DNA of 64,000 nucleotides from Halomonas jincaotanensis (GTDB taxonomy: Bacteria; Pseudomonadota; Gammaproteobacteria; Pseudomonadales; Halomonadaceae): assembly GCF_018448785.1 (NCBI RefSeq), contig NZ_JAHCLU010000019.1:1-64000 (forward strand), read 5' to 3'. Of this stretch, positions 8,785-17,170 are shown piece by piece (within the stretch, counting starts at the first letter, position 1; the number at the start of each line of letters is the position of its first letter). The notes beneath the pieces are model-generated. The model worked only from the letters and a program-made list of their open reading frames with translations, had not been told where the DNA came from and did not search any database. The position numbers and the translations under genes were made by a program.

Positions 8785-9141
8785 TTACAGTTTGTAATAA
8801 GCTTCCCCCAGCCTTCTGACGCCTACTTCTTCCAGATCATTGACGACTTGCCAGCGCGAGATGCCCTGCTCACGCAACCATATTTCCAGCCGGTCCAGAT
8901 TACTCCATTCACGACCCTGGCCACGCGCGTTGTGCACGCGCGCCCAAAGGCCATCGACCAGTAAGGCCACGGCCCAGACATAGGGATGTTTTTCCGGGTT
9001 ACCGAAGCCGCCGCTCTGGTGCTCACGTTCGGTGCGGTAAACCGTGGCGGTGTTCTGGATGCGCCACAAACTGAATAGGCCAGGAATATCAGTCGATTTT
9101 ACGCGTCGTTGTGGCGGGCCCTGAAAATCAATATGATCCAT
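8785..9141 (-). CDS. Uncharacterised protein
   Basis: A 118-residue protein starting MDHIDFQGPP and ending EAYYKL. It holds FSLWRIQNTATVYRTE in the first half and an LDRLEIWLREQGISRW helix in the second; no signal peptide or membrane segment. I do not recognise the family. The ATG at 9141 is preferred over the longer frame to 9234, which would run into the promoter region of the divergent gene at 9224. Codon use is less GC-rich than in the chromosome around it, like its neighbour, suggesting shared foreign origin. Confidence 0.6.
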   Translation of the reverse strand: MDHIDFQGPPQRRVKSTDIPGLFSLWRIQNTATVYRTEREHQSGGFGNPEKHPYVWAVALLVDGLWARVHNARGQGREWSNLDRLEIWLREQGISRWQVVNDLEEVGVRRLGEAYYKL

Positions 9142-9223
9142 AGTGTTGACAGTCTCCCCATAAGCACCTACAGTATGCATCATAGTGACAGCCAACCTGT
9201 TACGCAAATACCAGGAGAAGAAA

Positions 9224-10501
9224 ATGCTACCCACTACTTTTCGCGCACGTAAAATCGAGACGATCGATACGCAATGGCATGCTGTTTTTGATGACTACTG
9301 GCCAGCTTATAAAGCTTGGTATGGTCAAAAAAAGCGTGATGATATTAACCCGAGTGCACTCAAACAGGGGCATCGACAGCTTGTGGCGATTATGCCGGAA
9401 ATGCGGCCGCTCTACGAAAGTTTTTTGGAGGCAAGTAATGATTGCCCTGTCGCGGCCCAGTTTTTGACGGGATATCAGCCACCGGCATATCTGGTGAGCT
9501 GTTCACAAGCGGTGTTACTGAATGAAGAACCGTTACTAATACGTAATTATGACCTTAGTCCAGATTTGTCCGAGAACCTGCTGACGCAATCGAATTGGTT
9601 GGGGAAAGAGATTATCGGTACCAATGAGTGCCTTTGGGGGCTGAATGATGGCATGAACAAGTCAGGGCTTGTCGCTTCGCTGACCTTTGGCGGAAGCAAC
9701 AAGGTGGGAAAGGGTTTCGGCATCCCATTCATAATGCGCTATGTGCTGCAGACCTGCGAGAACGTCAAGCAAGCTATAAAGGCACTGCAACGGGTACCTT
9801 CACACATGGCATACAATGTCACCCTTGTCGACAAGCAGGGGGATTTGGCGACCGTGATGTTAGCCCCTGGTCAGCCCTCGATCGTTACCCGCGAACGTTG
9901 TATTACCAATCATCAGGCACGAGTAACCTGGCCACAGCAGGCAGTGTTTTCAAAAACGCTTGAGCGCAAACAGTTTCTGGATGAATCGCTAGCAAGCGGC
10001 AAAATGAATGAGCAGCAACTTCGCAACGCATTTTTAGCCGCGCCATTGCTTTCTGGCAACTATCCGCAACAGTTCGGGACGGTTTACACTGCTGTCTACA
10101 AACCATTGAGTGGAACGATGTCGTACCACTGGCCTGGGGAAAAAGCTTGGCAACATAGCTTTGCCGATTTCCGGGCATCGGCTAAAACGGTCAGCCTTGG
10201 TAAGCAAGCAAACCTTGGTAAGCAAGCAAACCTTGGTAAGCAAGCAAACCTTGGGAAGCAAGCAAACCTGGGGATGGTTCATGCTGATCTTATCGAGAAT
10301 GCTGATTCGGATCACAGTTTGCCGGCGAGTATTCGACAGCAGCTGTTGCAAAGTCTCGTGTACTTACCAGTCTCGGTGGTAGGGCAGCCGGATGCACTGG
10401 ACAAACTGAAACAGCATCTTCAGGCAGATAATTCTTTTTGTTGGAAAGGCTATGCTGAGCAGATAGCACAGGTCTGGCATTATCCTGTGCCTACAAATTA
10501 G
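9224..10501 (+). CDS. C45-family (acyltransferase/amidohydrolase-like) Ntn hydrolase with tandem repeat
   Basis: A 425-residue protein resembling the C45/AAT family of N-terminal-nucleophile hydrolases, which cleave amide bonds after self-processing at a Cys. The likely nucleophile is Cys93 in [10 protein letters not shown], followed by the family-typical [11 protein letters not shown] and [12 protein letters not shown] segments. Physiological substrate is unknown. The ATG at 9224 has an AGGAG site; the frame to 9185 does not. Near residues 324-350 it carries four LGKQAN units encoded by an 18-bp DNA repeat. Base composition is clearly less GC-rich than the core genes, and it is divergent from the unknown gene at 8785: signs of transfer. 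Confidence 0.8.
   Translation: MLPTTFRARKIETIDTQWHAVFDDYWPAYKAWYGQKKRDDINPSALKQGHRQLVAIMPEMRPLYESFLEASNDCPVAAQFLTGYQPPAYLVSCSQAVLLNEEPLLIRNYDLSPDLSENLLTQSNWLGKEIIGTNECLWGLNDGMNKSGLVASLTFGGSNKVGKGFGIPFIMRYVLQTCENVKQAIKALQRVPSHMAYNVTLVDKQGDLATVMLAPGQPSIVTRERCITNHQARVTWPQQAVFSKTLERKQFLDESLASGKMNEQQLRNAFLAAPLLSGNYPQQFGTVYTAVYKPLSGTMSYHWPGEKAWQHSFADFRASAKTVSLGKQANLGKQANLGKQANLGKQANLGMVHADLIENADSDHSLPASIRQQLLQSLVYLPVSVVGQPDALDKLKQHLQADNSFCWKGYAEQIAQVWHYPVPTN
10195..10272 (+). repeat. In-frame 18-bp tandem repeat, four full units plus a partial unit
   Basis: The unit CCTTGGTAAGCAAGCAAA occurs at 10195, 10213, 10231 and, with one change, 10249; a partial fifth follows. Each unit encodes LGKQAN, so gain or loss of units keeps the reading frame. 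Confidence 0.95.
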
Positions 10502-10515
10502 CCTTACCAACCGTA

Positions 10516-10722
10516 ATAAAGCGCACATACGGCGTGAGCCGAAAGACGCTTAGCGCTGTTCTCAATGACAACACGGGTATCAGTCCTGAAATGGCTATTC
10601 GGCTATCCATCGCCTTTGATACTTCGGCGGAAAGCTGGCTCAATCAGCAGTCCCAATACGAGCTTTGGCATGCCGAACAGCATCGCCATGAGTTGCGTGT
10701 CAAAAAGTTGTCTGCTGCCTGA
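10516..10722 (+). pseudogene. higA: higA antitoxin, 5'-truncated
   Basis: The frame encodes [28 protein letters not shown] and [14 protein letters not shown], the second half of the helix-turn-helix and the C-terminal part of a HigA-type antitoxin (XRE fold, partner of HigB RNase toxins). The first helix and the true start are missing: the frame begins straight after the C45 gene stop. No higB toxin is present. A shorter product from the internal GTG at 10534 is possible but would lack part of the DNA-binding fold. Confidence 0.75.
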
Positions 10723-10803
10723 TAAAGAGACATAACCAGTCACGCCAGCGGACGTGCTAACGCGCACCACTGCGTTCAGCGTTGGGCGTCTAAGGAATAG
10801 CTC

Positions 10804-10990
10804 ATGGAATCTGCCATCTTCGGACTTGTGGGTGTCGATCTCGGTGCATTGCTGACTGTTGCCAGAGAATGATGGTTCCAACCTCGAAAGACTCGAAAGG
10901 ATGCCGAGTACTTGTCAATTCAGGTTTCGTGCGAACTCGAACGGTATATAGCCAAGTGCGTGGAAGTAGTTGGCAACGATGGTTTATGCA
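10804..10990 (+). pseudogene. Small N-terminally anchored protein gene, broken by a stop codon and an IS element
   Basis: From ATG 10804 the frame reads MESAIFGLVGVDLGALLTV then ARE, a TGA stop at a position where I expect Trp, and goes on WFQPRKTRKDAEYLS, IQVSCELERYIAKCVEVVG up to the left end of the IS3 element. The first part is a single hydrophobic helix. It resembles a small uncharacterised protein family I recall (SALLTVAREWWF-type start), but the name is unknown to me. Two lesions, the nonsense codon and the insertion, make it a pseudogene. Confidence 0.65.
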
Positions 10991-11067
10991 GACCTTTCCC
11001 CCAGAAGATGGTCCACCGCCAATGTGAGATTTCCGCTACGTTTACCCTGATAGCAGGAAATCTCGCG

Positions 11068-11334
11068 ATGAAGCGTAACCGACATACCGAAGAGCAGATA
11101 ATCAGCATCCTCAAGGCCAACGAGCGCGGCGTCTCGGTCGCCGAGCTGGCCCGACAGAACGGCGTGACCGAGCAGACCCTTTACCGCTGGAAGGCCAAGT
11201 ACAGCGGTATGGAAGTCTCGGAGGCCAAACGTCTGCGTGAGCTGGAGGCCGAGAACGCCCGGCTCAAGAAGCTGCTGGCCGAAAGCGCCCTCGACAATGC
11301 CGCGCTCAAGGAGATCGTTGCGGGAAAGTGGTGA
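11068..11334 (+). CDS. IS3-family transposase OrfA
   Basis: An 88-residue protein with a helix-turn-helix (VAELARQNGVTEQTLYRWK) and a C-terminal leucine-zipper-like coil (LRELEAENARLKKLLAE). In IS3 elements OrfA binds the terminal repeats and, by ribosomal frameshifting, fuses to OrfB to form the active transposase. The start MKRNRHTEEQI is standard for the IS407 group; a longer in-frame TTG start at 10912 is an artefact of the interrupted gene upstream. Confidence 0.92.
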   Translation: MKRNRHTEEQIISILKANERGVSVAELARQNGVTEQTLYRWKAKYSGMEVSEAKRLRELEAENARLKKLLAESALDNAALKEIVAGKW

Positions 11335-12146
11335 CGCCCGAAGCGAAGCGGCGTGCGGTGAAGCACCTGGTGACAGGCGGCTGGCTCAGCCAGCGAGGCG
11401 CCTGCCGATTGCTGGGCCTGGCGAGATCCGTGGCTCGGTACCAGGCCATGCCGCGTGACGATGAGCCGCTTCGGGCACATCTCCAGACCTTGGCGACCTG
11501 TTATCCCCGCTACGGCTACTTGCTGCTGCATGCCTTGTTGCGTCAGGAGGAGCTGGTGATCAATCGCAAGCGTACCTACCGGCTGTACTGCGAGCATGGC
11601 CTTCAGGTTCGGACCCGGCGGCGCAAGCGGCTGATCCGGCCGAGGACACCGATGCCACTGCCGGACCGCCCCAACCAGCGCTGGTCGATGGACTTCGTGT
11701 CGGATCAATTGGCCTCGGGACGCCGGTTTCGCGTGCTGAACATCGTGGACGACTTCAGCCGGGAGTGTGTCGGGCAACTGGCGGATACGTCGATTTCAGG
11801 ACGGCGCCTGGCCCGGTTTCTGGACGAGATTGCTCAACAGCGCTCACTGCCGGCCTCGATTATCTGCGATAACGGGCCGGAGTTGACCAGCAAGGCACTG
11901 TTCTTCTGGGCGCATGAGCGGAAGGTGACGCTGGCCTTCATCCAGCCGGGCAAGCCGACGCAGAATGCATTCATCGAAAGCTTCAACGGCAAGTTCAGGG
12001 ACGGCTGTCTCAATCAGCACTGGTTCCTGAGCCTGGCGGATGCACGACACGAAATCACGCAATGGAGAACCCACTACAACCACGTCAGACCGCACAGCTC
12101 GCTGGGCTATTTACCACCGGTAGCCTATGCCGAGCAGCGCGCATAA
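11328..12146 (+). CDS. IS3-family transposase OrfB (DDE integrase)
   Basis: A 272-residue protein with an HTH_21-like N-terminal region and an rve integrase core. The catalytic DDE residues are visible in SMDFVSDQL, ICDNGPEL and FIESFNGKFRDGCLN, with the usual HYNHVRPHSSLGYLPP tail. It overlaps the OrfA end in another phase, as expected for a frameshifted OrfAB product; a GTG start is also possible. No disabling mutation is seen. Confidence 0.93.
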   Translation: MVTPEAKRRAVKHLVTGGWLSQRGACRLLGLARSVARYQAMPRDDEPLRAHLQTLATCYPRYGYLLLHALLRQEELVINRKRTYRLYCEHGLQVRTRRRKRLIRPRTPMPLPDRPNQRWSMDFVSDQLASGRRFRVLNIVDDFSRECVGQLADTSISGRRLARFLDEIAQQRSLPASIICDNGPELTSKALFFWAHERKVTLAFIQPGKPTQNAFIESFNGKFRDGCLNQHWFLSLADARHEITQWRTHYNHVRPHSSLGYLPPVAYAEQRA

Positions 12147-12197
12147 AGGAGCGGTTTCTCACATTGTTAGCGGACCTAAACCAGGGGGAAGGTCACT

Positions 12198-12436
12198 GAG
12201 GACTCATCGGTGATGTCCTTTGAACATGATAAGCGCCGTGGCGCCGTCGGACCACGAGAAGACGCCTCGCTATGGCGGGGAGCTCGGCGCCTGGTCTTAC
12301 GCAGTCGCGGGCTCAATCGTAGCGTCTTCAGGATGACCCGTTGGTTACCGCCATCAGTCGGCTGACGCTATCAATTGATTGGCATGCCAGGCGATCATGC
12401 GTTCCTCGTCGGTGGGGATGACCCAGGCGCCGACGC
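12198..12436. repeat. ackA 3'-end block, duplicated at 7524-7758
   Basis: This block (downstream flank and last codons of ackA) begins GAGGACTCATCGGTGATG and is repeated, with scattered differences, at 7524-7758. Between the copies lie the chimeric pseudogene, the lower-GC patch and the IS element, so the 4.7-kb interval is bracketed by direct repeats that could recombine. Confidence 0.85.
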
Positions 12437-13580
12437 GGCTGTCGGTGCGGGAAATGCAGGCCGCATCGCGATGATTGGCGTCATCATCCAGCTCGACGCC
12501 GAGCCAGGCGCAACCCTGGCCGATGGCCTGGCGCACCGGCGCCGCCCGCTCGCCGATGCCGGCGGTGAACACCAGATGATCCAGCCCACCCATGGCAGCG
12601 GCGAGGCTGCCGATCTCGCGGACGATGCGATACACGAACAGGTCGATCGCCTCCCGGGCCTCGGCGGTATCGCTTTCCAGCAGTTGGCGCATGTCGCTGC
12701 TGATGCCGGAAACACCGAGCAGGCCGGAGCGTGAGTAGAGCAGCTCGCTGACCTCGTCGACGCTCATGCCTTCTTCGCCGAGCAGGTGCAGGACCAGGCC
12801 GGCATCCAGGCTGCCGCAGCGGGTGCCCATGGGCAGGCCGTCGAGTGCGGTGAAGCCCATGGTCGAGGCCATGCTCCGGCCGTTGTGTATGGCGCACAGG
12901 CTGGCACCGTTGCCCAGGTGGGCGACCACGACGCGCCCGGCGGATTGGCCGTTCAAGTGACGCGGCAACATGCGATTGATGTAGTCGTAGGAGAGCCCGT
13001 GAAAGCCATAGCGAATCAGGCCTCTTTCCGTCAGTTCGCGGGGCAGGGCGAAGTGCCTGGCCACGGCCGGCTGGGTGGTGTGAAAGGCGGTGTCGAAACA
13101 GGCGACCTGGGTGACCTCGGGGAGGCGCTTGGCCAAGCGCCGGATCGGCTCGAGGCCATAGGGCTGGTGCAGCGGGGCCAGGGGCTCGAGGGTCTGCAGT
13201 TCATCGACGATGTCCGCGTCGAGGACCACCGGGTCGTGGAAGCGGCGACCGCCGTGCACCACGCGATGGCCGACCACGGCGATATCGTCGAGATCGGGAC
13301 GCTCGCCGATCCAGTCGAGCAGACGCATCAGCGCATCGTGGTGATCCAGTGTGGGGGGCAGGTCACTGAAGTGACCGGCCTGCACCGTCTGGCTTTCAGC
13401 GTCTTTCAGGCGAGCGGCGGAGGCTGACTGGCCTTCGCCTAGCCCCTCGCCCAGCCCGGTGAGCTTGCCTTGATAACGCAGCACAAGGCTGTCGAGGTCG
13501 TCTTTGTCCGCGCTGGGCGGGGTAAACAGGGCGAACTTGAGGCTAGACGAGCCGCTGTTGATGACCAGAATGTCGCCCAT
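12354..13580 (-). CDS. ackA: Acetate kinase
   Basis: A 408-residue enzyme that interconverts acetate + ATP and acetyl phosphate. Diagnostic segments: VINSGSSSLKF at residues 5-15, VGHRVVHGGRRF, FDTAFHTTQP with the catalytic His, YGFHGLSYDYI, VVAHLGNGASLCAI and the phosphate-binding GLPMGTRCGSLDAG, then FTAGIGERA near the end. It directly follows the MaoC-Pta gene (one base apart), so acetyl-CoA, acetyl phosphate and acetate are linked in one operon. A short low-similarity insert (GLGEGLGEGQ) lies near residue 45. Paralogous kinases for propionate or butyrate cannot be fully excluded. Confidence 0.95.
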   Translation of the reverse strand: MGDILVINSGSSSLKFALFTPPSADKDDLDSLVLRYQGKLTGLGEGLGEGQSASAARLKDAESQTVQAGHFSDLPPTLDHHDALMRLLDWIGERPDLDDIAVVGHRVVHGGRRFHDPVVLDADIVDELQTLEPLAPLHQPYGLEPIRRLAKRLPEVTQVACFDTAFHTTQPAVARHFALPRELTERGLIRYGFHGLSYDYINRMLPRHLNGQSAGRVVVAHLGNGASLCAIHNGRSMASTMGFTALDGLPMGTRCGSLDAGLVLHLLGEEGMSVDEVSELLYSRSGLLGVSGISSDMRQLLESDTAEAREAIDLFVYRIVREIGSLAAAMGGLDHLVFTAGIGERAAPVRQAIGQGCAWLGVELDDDANHRDAACISRTDSRVGAWVIPTDEERMIAWHANQLIASAD

Positions 13581-13581
13581 G

Positions 13582-15009
13582 TCATTTCTCCTGTTTCCGT
13601 GCGCTGCCCTGGTGTTGCTGGTAGTCGGCCAGCAGCAATGCCAGGGCGCAGGAGGCCATGCGCGTGATGGCTTCGTCGGCGCGGCTGGTCAGCACGATCG
13701 GTACCCTGGCGCCCAGCACGATGCCGGCGCCGGTGGCGTCGGCGAGGTAGGTGAGCTGCTTCATCAACATATTGGCCGCCTCGAGGTCCGGGGCGACCAG
13801 GATGTCGGCGCGCCCGGCCACCGGCGAGACGATGTGCTTGGCCTCGGCGGCGGCCTCGGAGACGGCGTTGTCGAAGGCCAGCGGGCCATCGAGAGTGCCG
13901 CCGGTGATCTGGCCGCGCTCGGCCATCTTGCACAGCGCGGCGGCGTCCAGGGTGGAGGTGATCTTGGGGTTGACGGTTTCGACCGCCGAGAGGATCGCCA
14001 CCTTGGGATCGTCGTTGCCCAGCGCATGGGCGAGTTCGATGACGTTCTGCACGATGTCGCGCTTGTGGGCCAGAGTGGGGTAAATGTTGATGGCGGCATC
14101 GGTAATGAATAGCGGACGCGGATAGGTCGGCACGTCGAAGGCCATCACGTGGCTGATGCAGCGTTCGGTGCGCAGGCCGCTCTCGCGCTTGAAGACCTCG
14201 CGCATCAGCTCGTCGGTATGCAGGGCACCCTTCATCAGCGAGGCGGCGCGACCTTCGCGGACCAGGGCCACGGCCTTTTCCGCCGCGGCGTGGCTGTGCG
14301 GCGTGTCGATCACCTCGACGTCACGGATATCGACCTCGGCGGCGTCGGCGGCCGCCTGGATCTTGGCGGCAGGCCCCACCAGCAGGGGTTTGATCAGCCC
14401 GTGCTCGGTGGCGGCGACGGCACCCAGCAGCGATTCGCGATCCACCGGGTGGACCACGGCCATGCTGATGGGCTCGGGGTGATCGGCGGCGGTGAGGATC
14501 TCGTGCAGGCGGCCGCGCTCGGCGAGACGCACCTCGGGCATGGCGGTGCGCGGCCGCCGGATCTTCTCGGTTGGGGCGAGCACGTGGGCCTGGCCCTCGA
14601 TGACCGCTTTGCCCTTCTGATTTTCACAGCGGCAATCCAGGTCGAGCTGCTTTTTCGCCTCGTCCTTCGCCGTGACCCTGACACACACCTTGAGCACGTC
14701 GCCGAGATTGACCGGCGCGTGAAACGTCAACGTCTGCCCCAAGTAGATGGTGCCGGGCCCGGGCAGCCGGGTGCCGAGCACCGTGGAGATCAGCGCGCCG
14801 CCCCACATGCCGTGGGCGATCACCTCCTGGAAGCGCGTACTACGGGCGAAGTCGTCGTCGACATGCGCGGGGTTGATGTCGCCGGACATGATGGCAAACA
14901 GCTTGATGTCGTCCATGGTCAGGCGCTTCTCGAGACATGCCTGGTCGCCGACCTGGATCTCGTCGAAGGTGCGGTTCTCGATATAGCCATCGTCGTGTGT
15001 TGCGTCCAT
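13582..15009 (-). CDS. MaoC-like hydratase / phosphate acetyltransferase fusion
   Basis: A 475-residue two-domain protein. Residues 1-150 are a MaoC hot-dog domain (FDEIQVGDQA, IMSGDINPAHVDD with the hydratase Asp/His, then HGMWGGALIS). Residues about 165-475 are a phosphate acetyl/butyryltransferase domain (HPVDRESLLG, LMKGALHTDELM, FITDAAINIYPTL, PKITSTLDAAALCKM). This matches proteins annotated as bifunctional enoyl-CoA hydratase/phosphate acetyltransferase. The Pta half makes acyl phosphate for the kinase encoded next; the role of the hydratase half is not established. Operon order is fabI-like, this gene, ackA. Confidence 0.92.
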   Translation of the reverse strand: MDATHDDGYIENRTFDEIQVGDQACLEKRLTMDDIKLFAIMSGDINPAHVDDDFARSTRFQEVIAHGMWGGALISTVLGTRLPGPGTIYLGQTLTFHAPVNLGDVLKVCVRVTAKDEAKKQLDLDCRCENQKGKAVIEGQAHVLAPTEKIRRPRTAMPEVRLAERGRLHEILTAADHPEPISMAVVHPVDRESLLGAVAATEHGLIKPLLVGPAAKIQAAADAAEVDIRDVEVIDTPHSHAAAEKAVALVREGRAASLMKGALHTDELMREVFKRESGLRTERCISHVMAFDVPTYPRPLFITDAAINIYPTLAHKRDIVQNVIELAHALGNDDPKVAILSAVETVNPKITSTLDAAALCKMAERGQITGGTLDGPLAFDNAVSEAAAEAKHIVSPVAGRADILVAPDLEAANMLMKQLTYLADATGAGIVLGARVPIVLTSRADEAITRMASCALALLLADYQQHQGSARKQEK

Positions 15010-15049
15010 CGGTCTCTCCTTGATCGCTTAGTTCGCTGCAACACCCGCT

Positions 15050-15823
15050 TTAGTAACGGATGTGGTCGCCGGCATCGACATAGTGCAACGAGCCTGTCGT
15101 CGCGGCGCCGGCCGGGGAGGCCAGGTAGACGACCGCGTTGCCGACGTCGCGCACCGTGGCCAGCCGGCGCAGCGGGGCATGTTCTTCGCTTTCCTGGGCC
15201 AGTGCCTCGAAATCCTTGAGGCCAGAGGCCGCGCGGGTGCGTATCGGCCCGGGGGAGACGGCATGCACGCGAATGCCCTGGGGACCCAGCTCGGCGGCCA
15301 GGTAACGGGTGGCGGACTCCAGTGCGGCCTTCACCGGGCCCATCAGGTTATAGTTGTCCACGACCCGCTCGGCACCGTAGTAGGACATGCACACCAAGGT
15401 GCCGCCATGTGGCATCAGTGACTCGGCGCGTTTCGCCATGCGCAGGAAGGAGTGGCAGGAGACGTCCATCGCCAACTTGAAACCATCCCGCGAGCAGTCC
15501 ACCACCCGGCCATGCAGGTCATCCAGTGGGGCAAAGGCAATCGAGTGCACCACGAAGTCCAGACGCCCCCAGCGCTCGTGGGCTCGGTCGAAGAGGGCGT
15601 TAAGTTGGTCGTCGTCCTGCACATCGCAGAGCCGCAGTTCAGGGTGGCCCATCTCGCCACTCAGCGGGGTGACGAAGCGCTCGGCCTTGGGGCTGGCGTA
15701 GGTGACCAGCATTTCGGCGCCTGCCTCGTGCAGGGCCTGGGCGCAACCGTAGGCGATACTGTCCTGGTTGGCCAGGCCGGTGACGATGCCGACCTTGCCT
15801 TGCAGAGAGAAAGGATGCGTCAT
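15050..15823 (-). CDS. fabI: Enoyl-ACP reductase (FabI-like SDR)
   Basis: A 257-residue short-chain dehydrogenase of the FabI type. It begins LQGKVGIVTGLANQDSIAYG, the FabI-style NAD site, and has SYYGAERVVDNYNLMGPVK, containing the Tyr-x6-Lys catalytic pair, and AVSPGPIRTRAASGLKDF. FabI reduces the enoyl double bond in the last step of fatty-acid elongation. ATG 15823 has a GGAG site; the longer frame does not. It is first in an operon with maoC-pta and ackA, so it may be a paralogue acting on acyl intermediates of that pathway instead of the housekeeping FabI. Confidence 0.88.
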   Translation of the reverse strand: MTHPFSLQGKVGIVTGLANQDSIAYGCAQALHEAGAEMLVTYASPKAERFVTPLSGEMGHPELRLCDVQDDDQLNALFDRAHERWGRLDFVVHSIAFAPLDDLHGRVVDCSRDGFKLAMDVSCHSFLRMAKRAESLMPHGGTLVCMSYYGAERVVDNYNLMGPVKAALESATRYLAAELGPQGIRVHAVSPGPIRTRAASGLKDFEALAQESEEHAPLRRLATVRDVGNAVVYLASPAGAATTGSLHYVDAGDHIRY

Positions 15824-16012
15824 GAGTGGCTCCACGATTCGTTGCATTGCAGCATAGGCTAGCCTAGTAATGTGACCGCTGCAGTACATGGATGTGAATC
15901 ATGCATTGATGTGAATCAAGAGATTCATGCCATATTGCAAGCTTCGCAACTTATCAACAAGATAGGTTGGCTCCCCACCCCCTGCGATCCATGCGACTCG
16001 AGGAACTTTGAT

Positions 16013-16627
16013 ATGGCTTCCGACACGGTTTCGGACATCGAATCAGCGACGCCCTTCGACAAGACCCTAGCCGCCCTGGACGCTCTCCACGCCGAAGACC
16101 CGCGAAAGGTCGAGGTGGACGGCGAGCGCCTTCCCCAGGAGTTATGGCACGGGTGGCGCATGAGCGCCTGGCTCGAGCGGTTGCACGCCTCGCCGGATGA
16201 GCTCACGCAGTTGGCGGTCCGCGGGCAGCACCTGCAGCGATGGCAGGTATCGCGCCACGAGTACCCCGAAGGCCGGGTGGGCTATCTCACCTGGCGGCGC
16301 GATCAGGGCAAGCGTGCCGGTGAAACGACGGCAAGACTCATGCAGGAGGCCGGCTACGCGCCCGATGAGGCCGACCGGGTGTCAGGCATGATCCGCAAGC
16401 AGGGGCTGGGTCGCGACGCGGGCACCCAGGCGGTGGAGGATTGCGCCTGCCTGATGTTTCTTGAGAACTATTTCGGCGACTTCGCGAAGACCATCGAGCA
16501 CGATCATCTGGTGCGCATCGTGCAGATGACCTGGAAAAAGATGTCGCCGCGCGCCCATGAGCTGGCGCTGGGGCTGCCGATGAGTGACGAGGCGCGCGGG
16601 CTGGTCGAAGAGGCGCTGGCGGGTTGA
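16013..16627 (+). CDS. DUF4202 domain protein
   Basis: A 204-residue protein with the DUF4202 signature: ALDALHAEDPRKVEV, ELWHGWRMSAWLERL, ARGQH-like RGQHLQRWQVSRHEYP, GRVGYLTWRR and FLENYFGDFA. Conserved His and Glu residues suggest an HD-like, metal-dependent hydrolase fold, but the function is unknown. ATG 16013 has an AGGA site; the frame extends upstream to 15872 without support. It is divergent from the fabI operon. Confidence 0.85.
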   Translation: MASDTVSDIESATPFDKTLAALDALHAEDPRKVEVDGERLPQELWHGWRMSAWLERLHASPDELTQLAVRGQHLQRWQVSRHEYPEGRVGYLTWRRDQGKRAGETTARLMQEAGYAPDEADRVSGMIRKQGLGRDAGTQAVEDCACLMFLENYFGDFAKTIEHDHLVRIVQMTWKKMSPRAHELALGLPMSDEARGLVEEALAG

Positions 16628-16674
16628 TGCCTGGCCCGAGACTGGTCCGAGAGAGTAGTGGGCCGGGCGAGGGA

Positions 16675-17049
16675 TCATTCGATCAGGGTCCGGGCGGCCT
16701 CGAGGTAGGCACTGCCGTGGGTGTGAACGCGTTCTGCATCCATTGTCTCGGAGCCTAGGTGTACCTCCTCCAGATCGACGGCCATGGCATCGAGTTCCTC
16801 GTCGATCTTGGCCAGGGCGTTCTCCAGGGTGTAGGTGAGCTCGTGGATGGTGCCGAACTCCGCATCGCTCAGCTCGTCCTGAGCGAGCAATTCGGCCAGT
16901 TGTTGGTTGGTTTCGGAGAAGTTGGCCACGGCCTCGCCAAGGGTGACGGCTGCCTCGCCTTCGAAGTGGTCGGGGCGCTCTTGTTCTTCGGCGTTGGCGG
17001 CGGTACCCAGCAGGCCGAAGCACAGGGCGGTGAACAGCAGCTTTTTCAT
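16675..17049 (-). CDS. Exported small protein, DUF6746-like
   Basis: A 124-residue protein with a clear signal peptide (MKKLLFTALCFGLLGTAANA) and a mature acidic helical domain: RPDHFEGEAA, ANFSETNQQLAELLAQDELS, ELTYTLENALAKIDEEL. It should be periplasmic. The pattern fits the DUF6746 family, which has no known function. ATG 17049 starts the signal peptide; the longer frame is not plausible. Confidence 0.75.
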   Translation of the reverse strand: MKKLLFTALCFGLLGTAANAEEQERPDHFEGEAAVTLGEAVANFSETNQQLAELLAQDELSDAEFGTIHELTYTLENALAKIDEELDAMAVDLEEVHLGSETMDAERVHTHGSAYLEAARTLIE

Positions 17050-17170
17050 GAGGCGTCCTCGCTGTAGGTGAGAATCGTTTACAGAAAGAACTCTAGCGCC
17101 TTGCTCGCTTGATAACAAGCTTTATCGTTTGCGCCTGCGTTTCATTTGGTATATGTTGCGCCCCGCCGAG

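Larger units (their letters stand above)
10991..12195 (+). mobile_element. IS3-family insertion sequence (IS407-like group)
   Basis: The element carries two overlapping transposase frames (orfA, orfB) between imperfect terminal inverted repeats. The left end (TTCCCCCAGAAGATGGTCC, then CCAATGTGAGA) matches the complement of the right end (TTCCCCCTGGTTTAGGTCC, then CAATGTGAGA). Exact outer ends are uncertain by a few bases. I find no matching target duplication, and the right flank is not the continuation of the gene broken on the left; it is the ackA 3' flank. This points to a deletion or recombination after insertion. Both transposase frames look intact, so it may still be active. Confidence 0.88.

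Noticed and set aside
8705..8800. Plus-strand small ORF MAGEGDIGYIAMKIS
   Set aside because: It is antisense to the transposase remnant and lacks a ribosome-binding site.
10912..11334. 140-residue fusion of IS3 OrfA with upstream sequence
   Set aside because: Starts at a TTG inside a broken gene; OrfA has a standard ATG at 11068.
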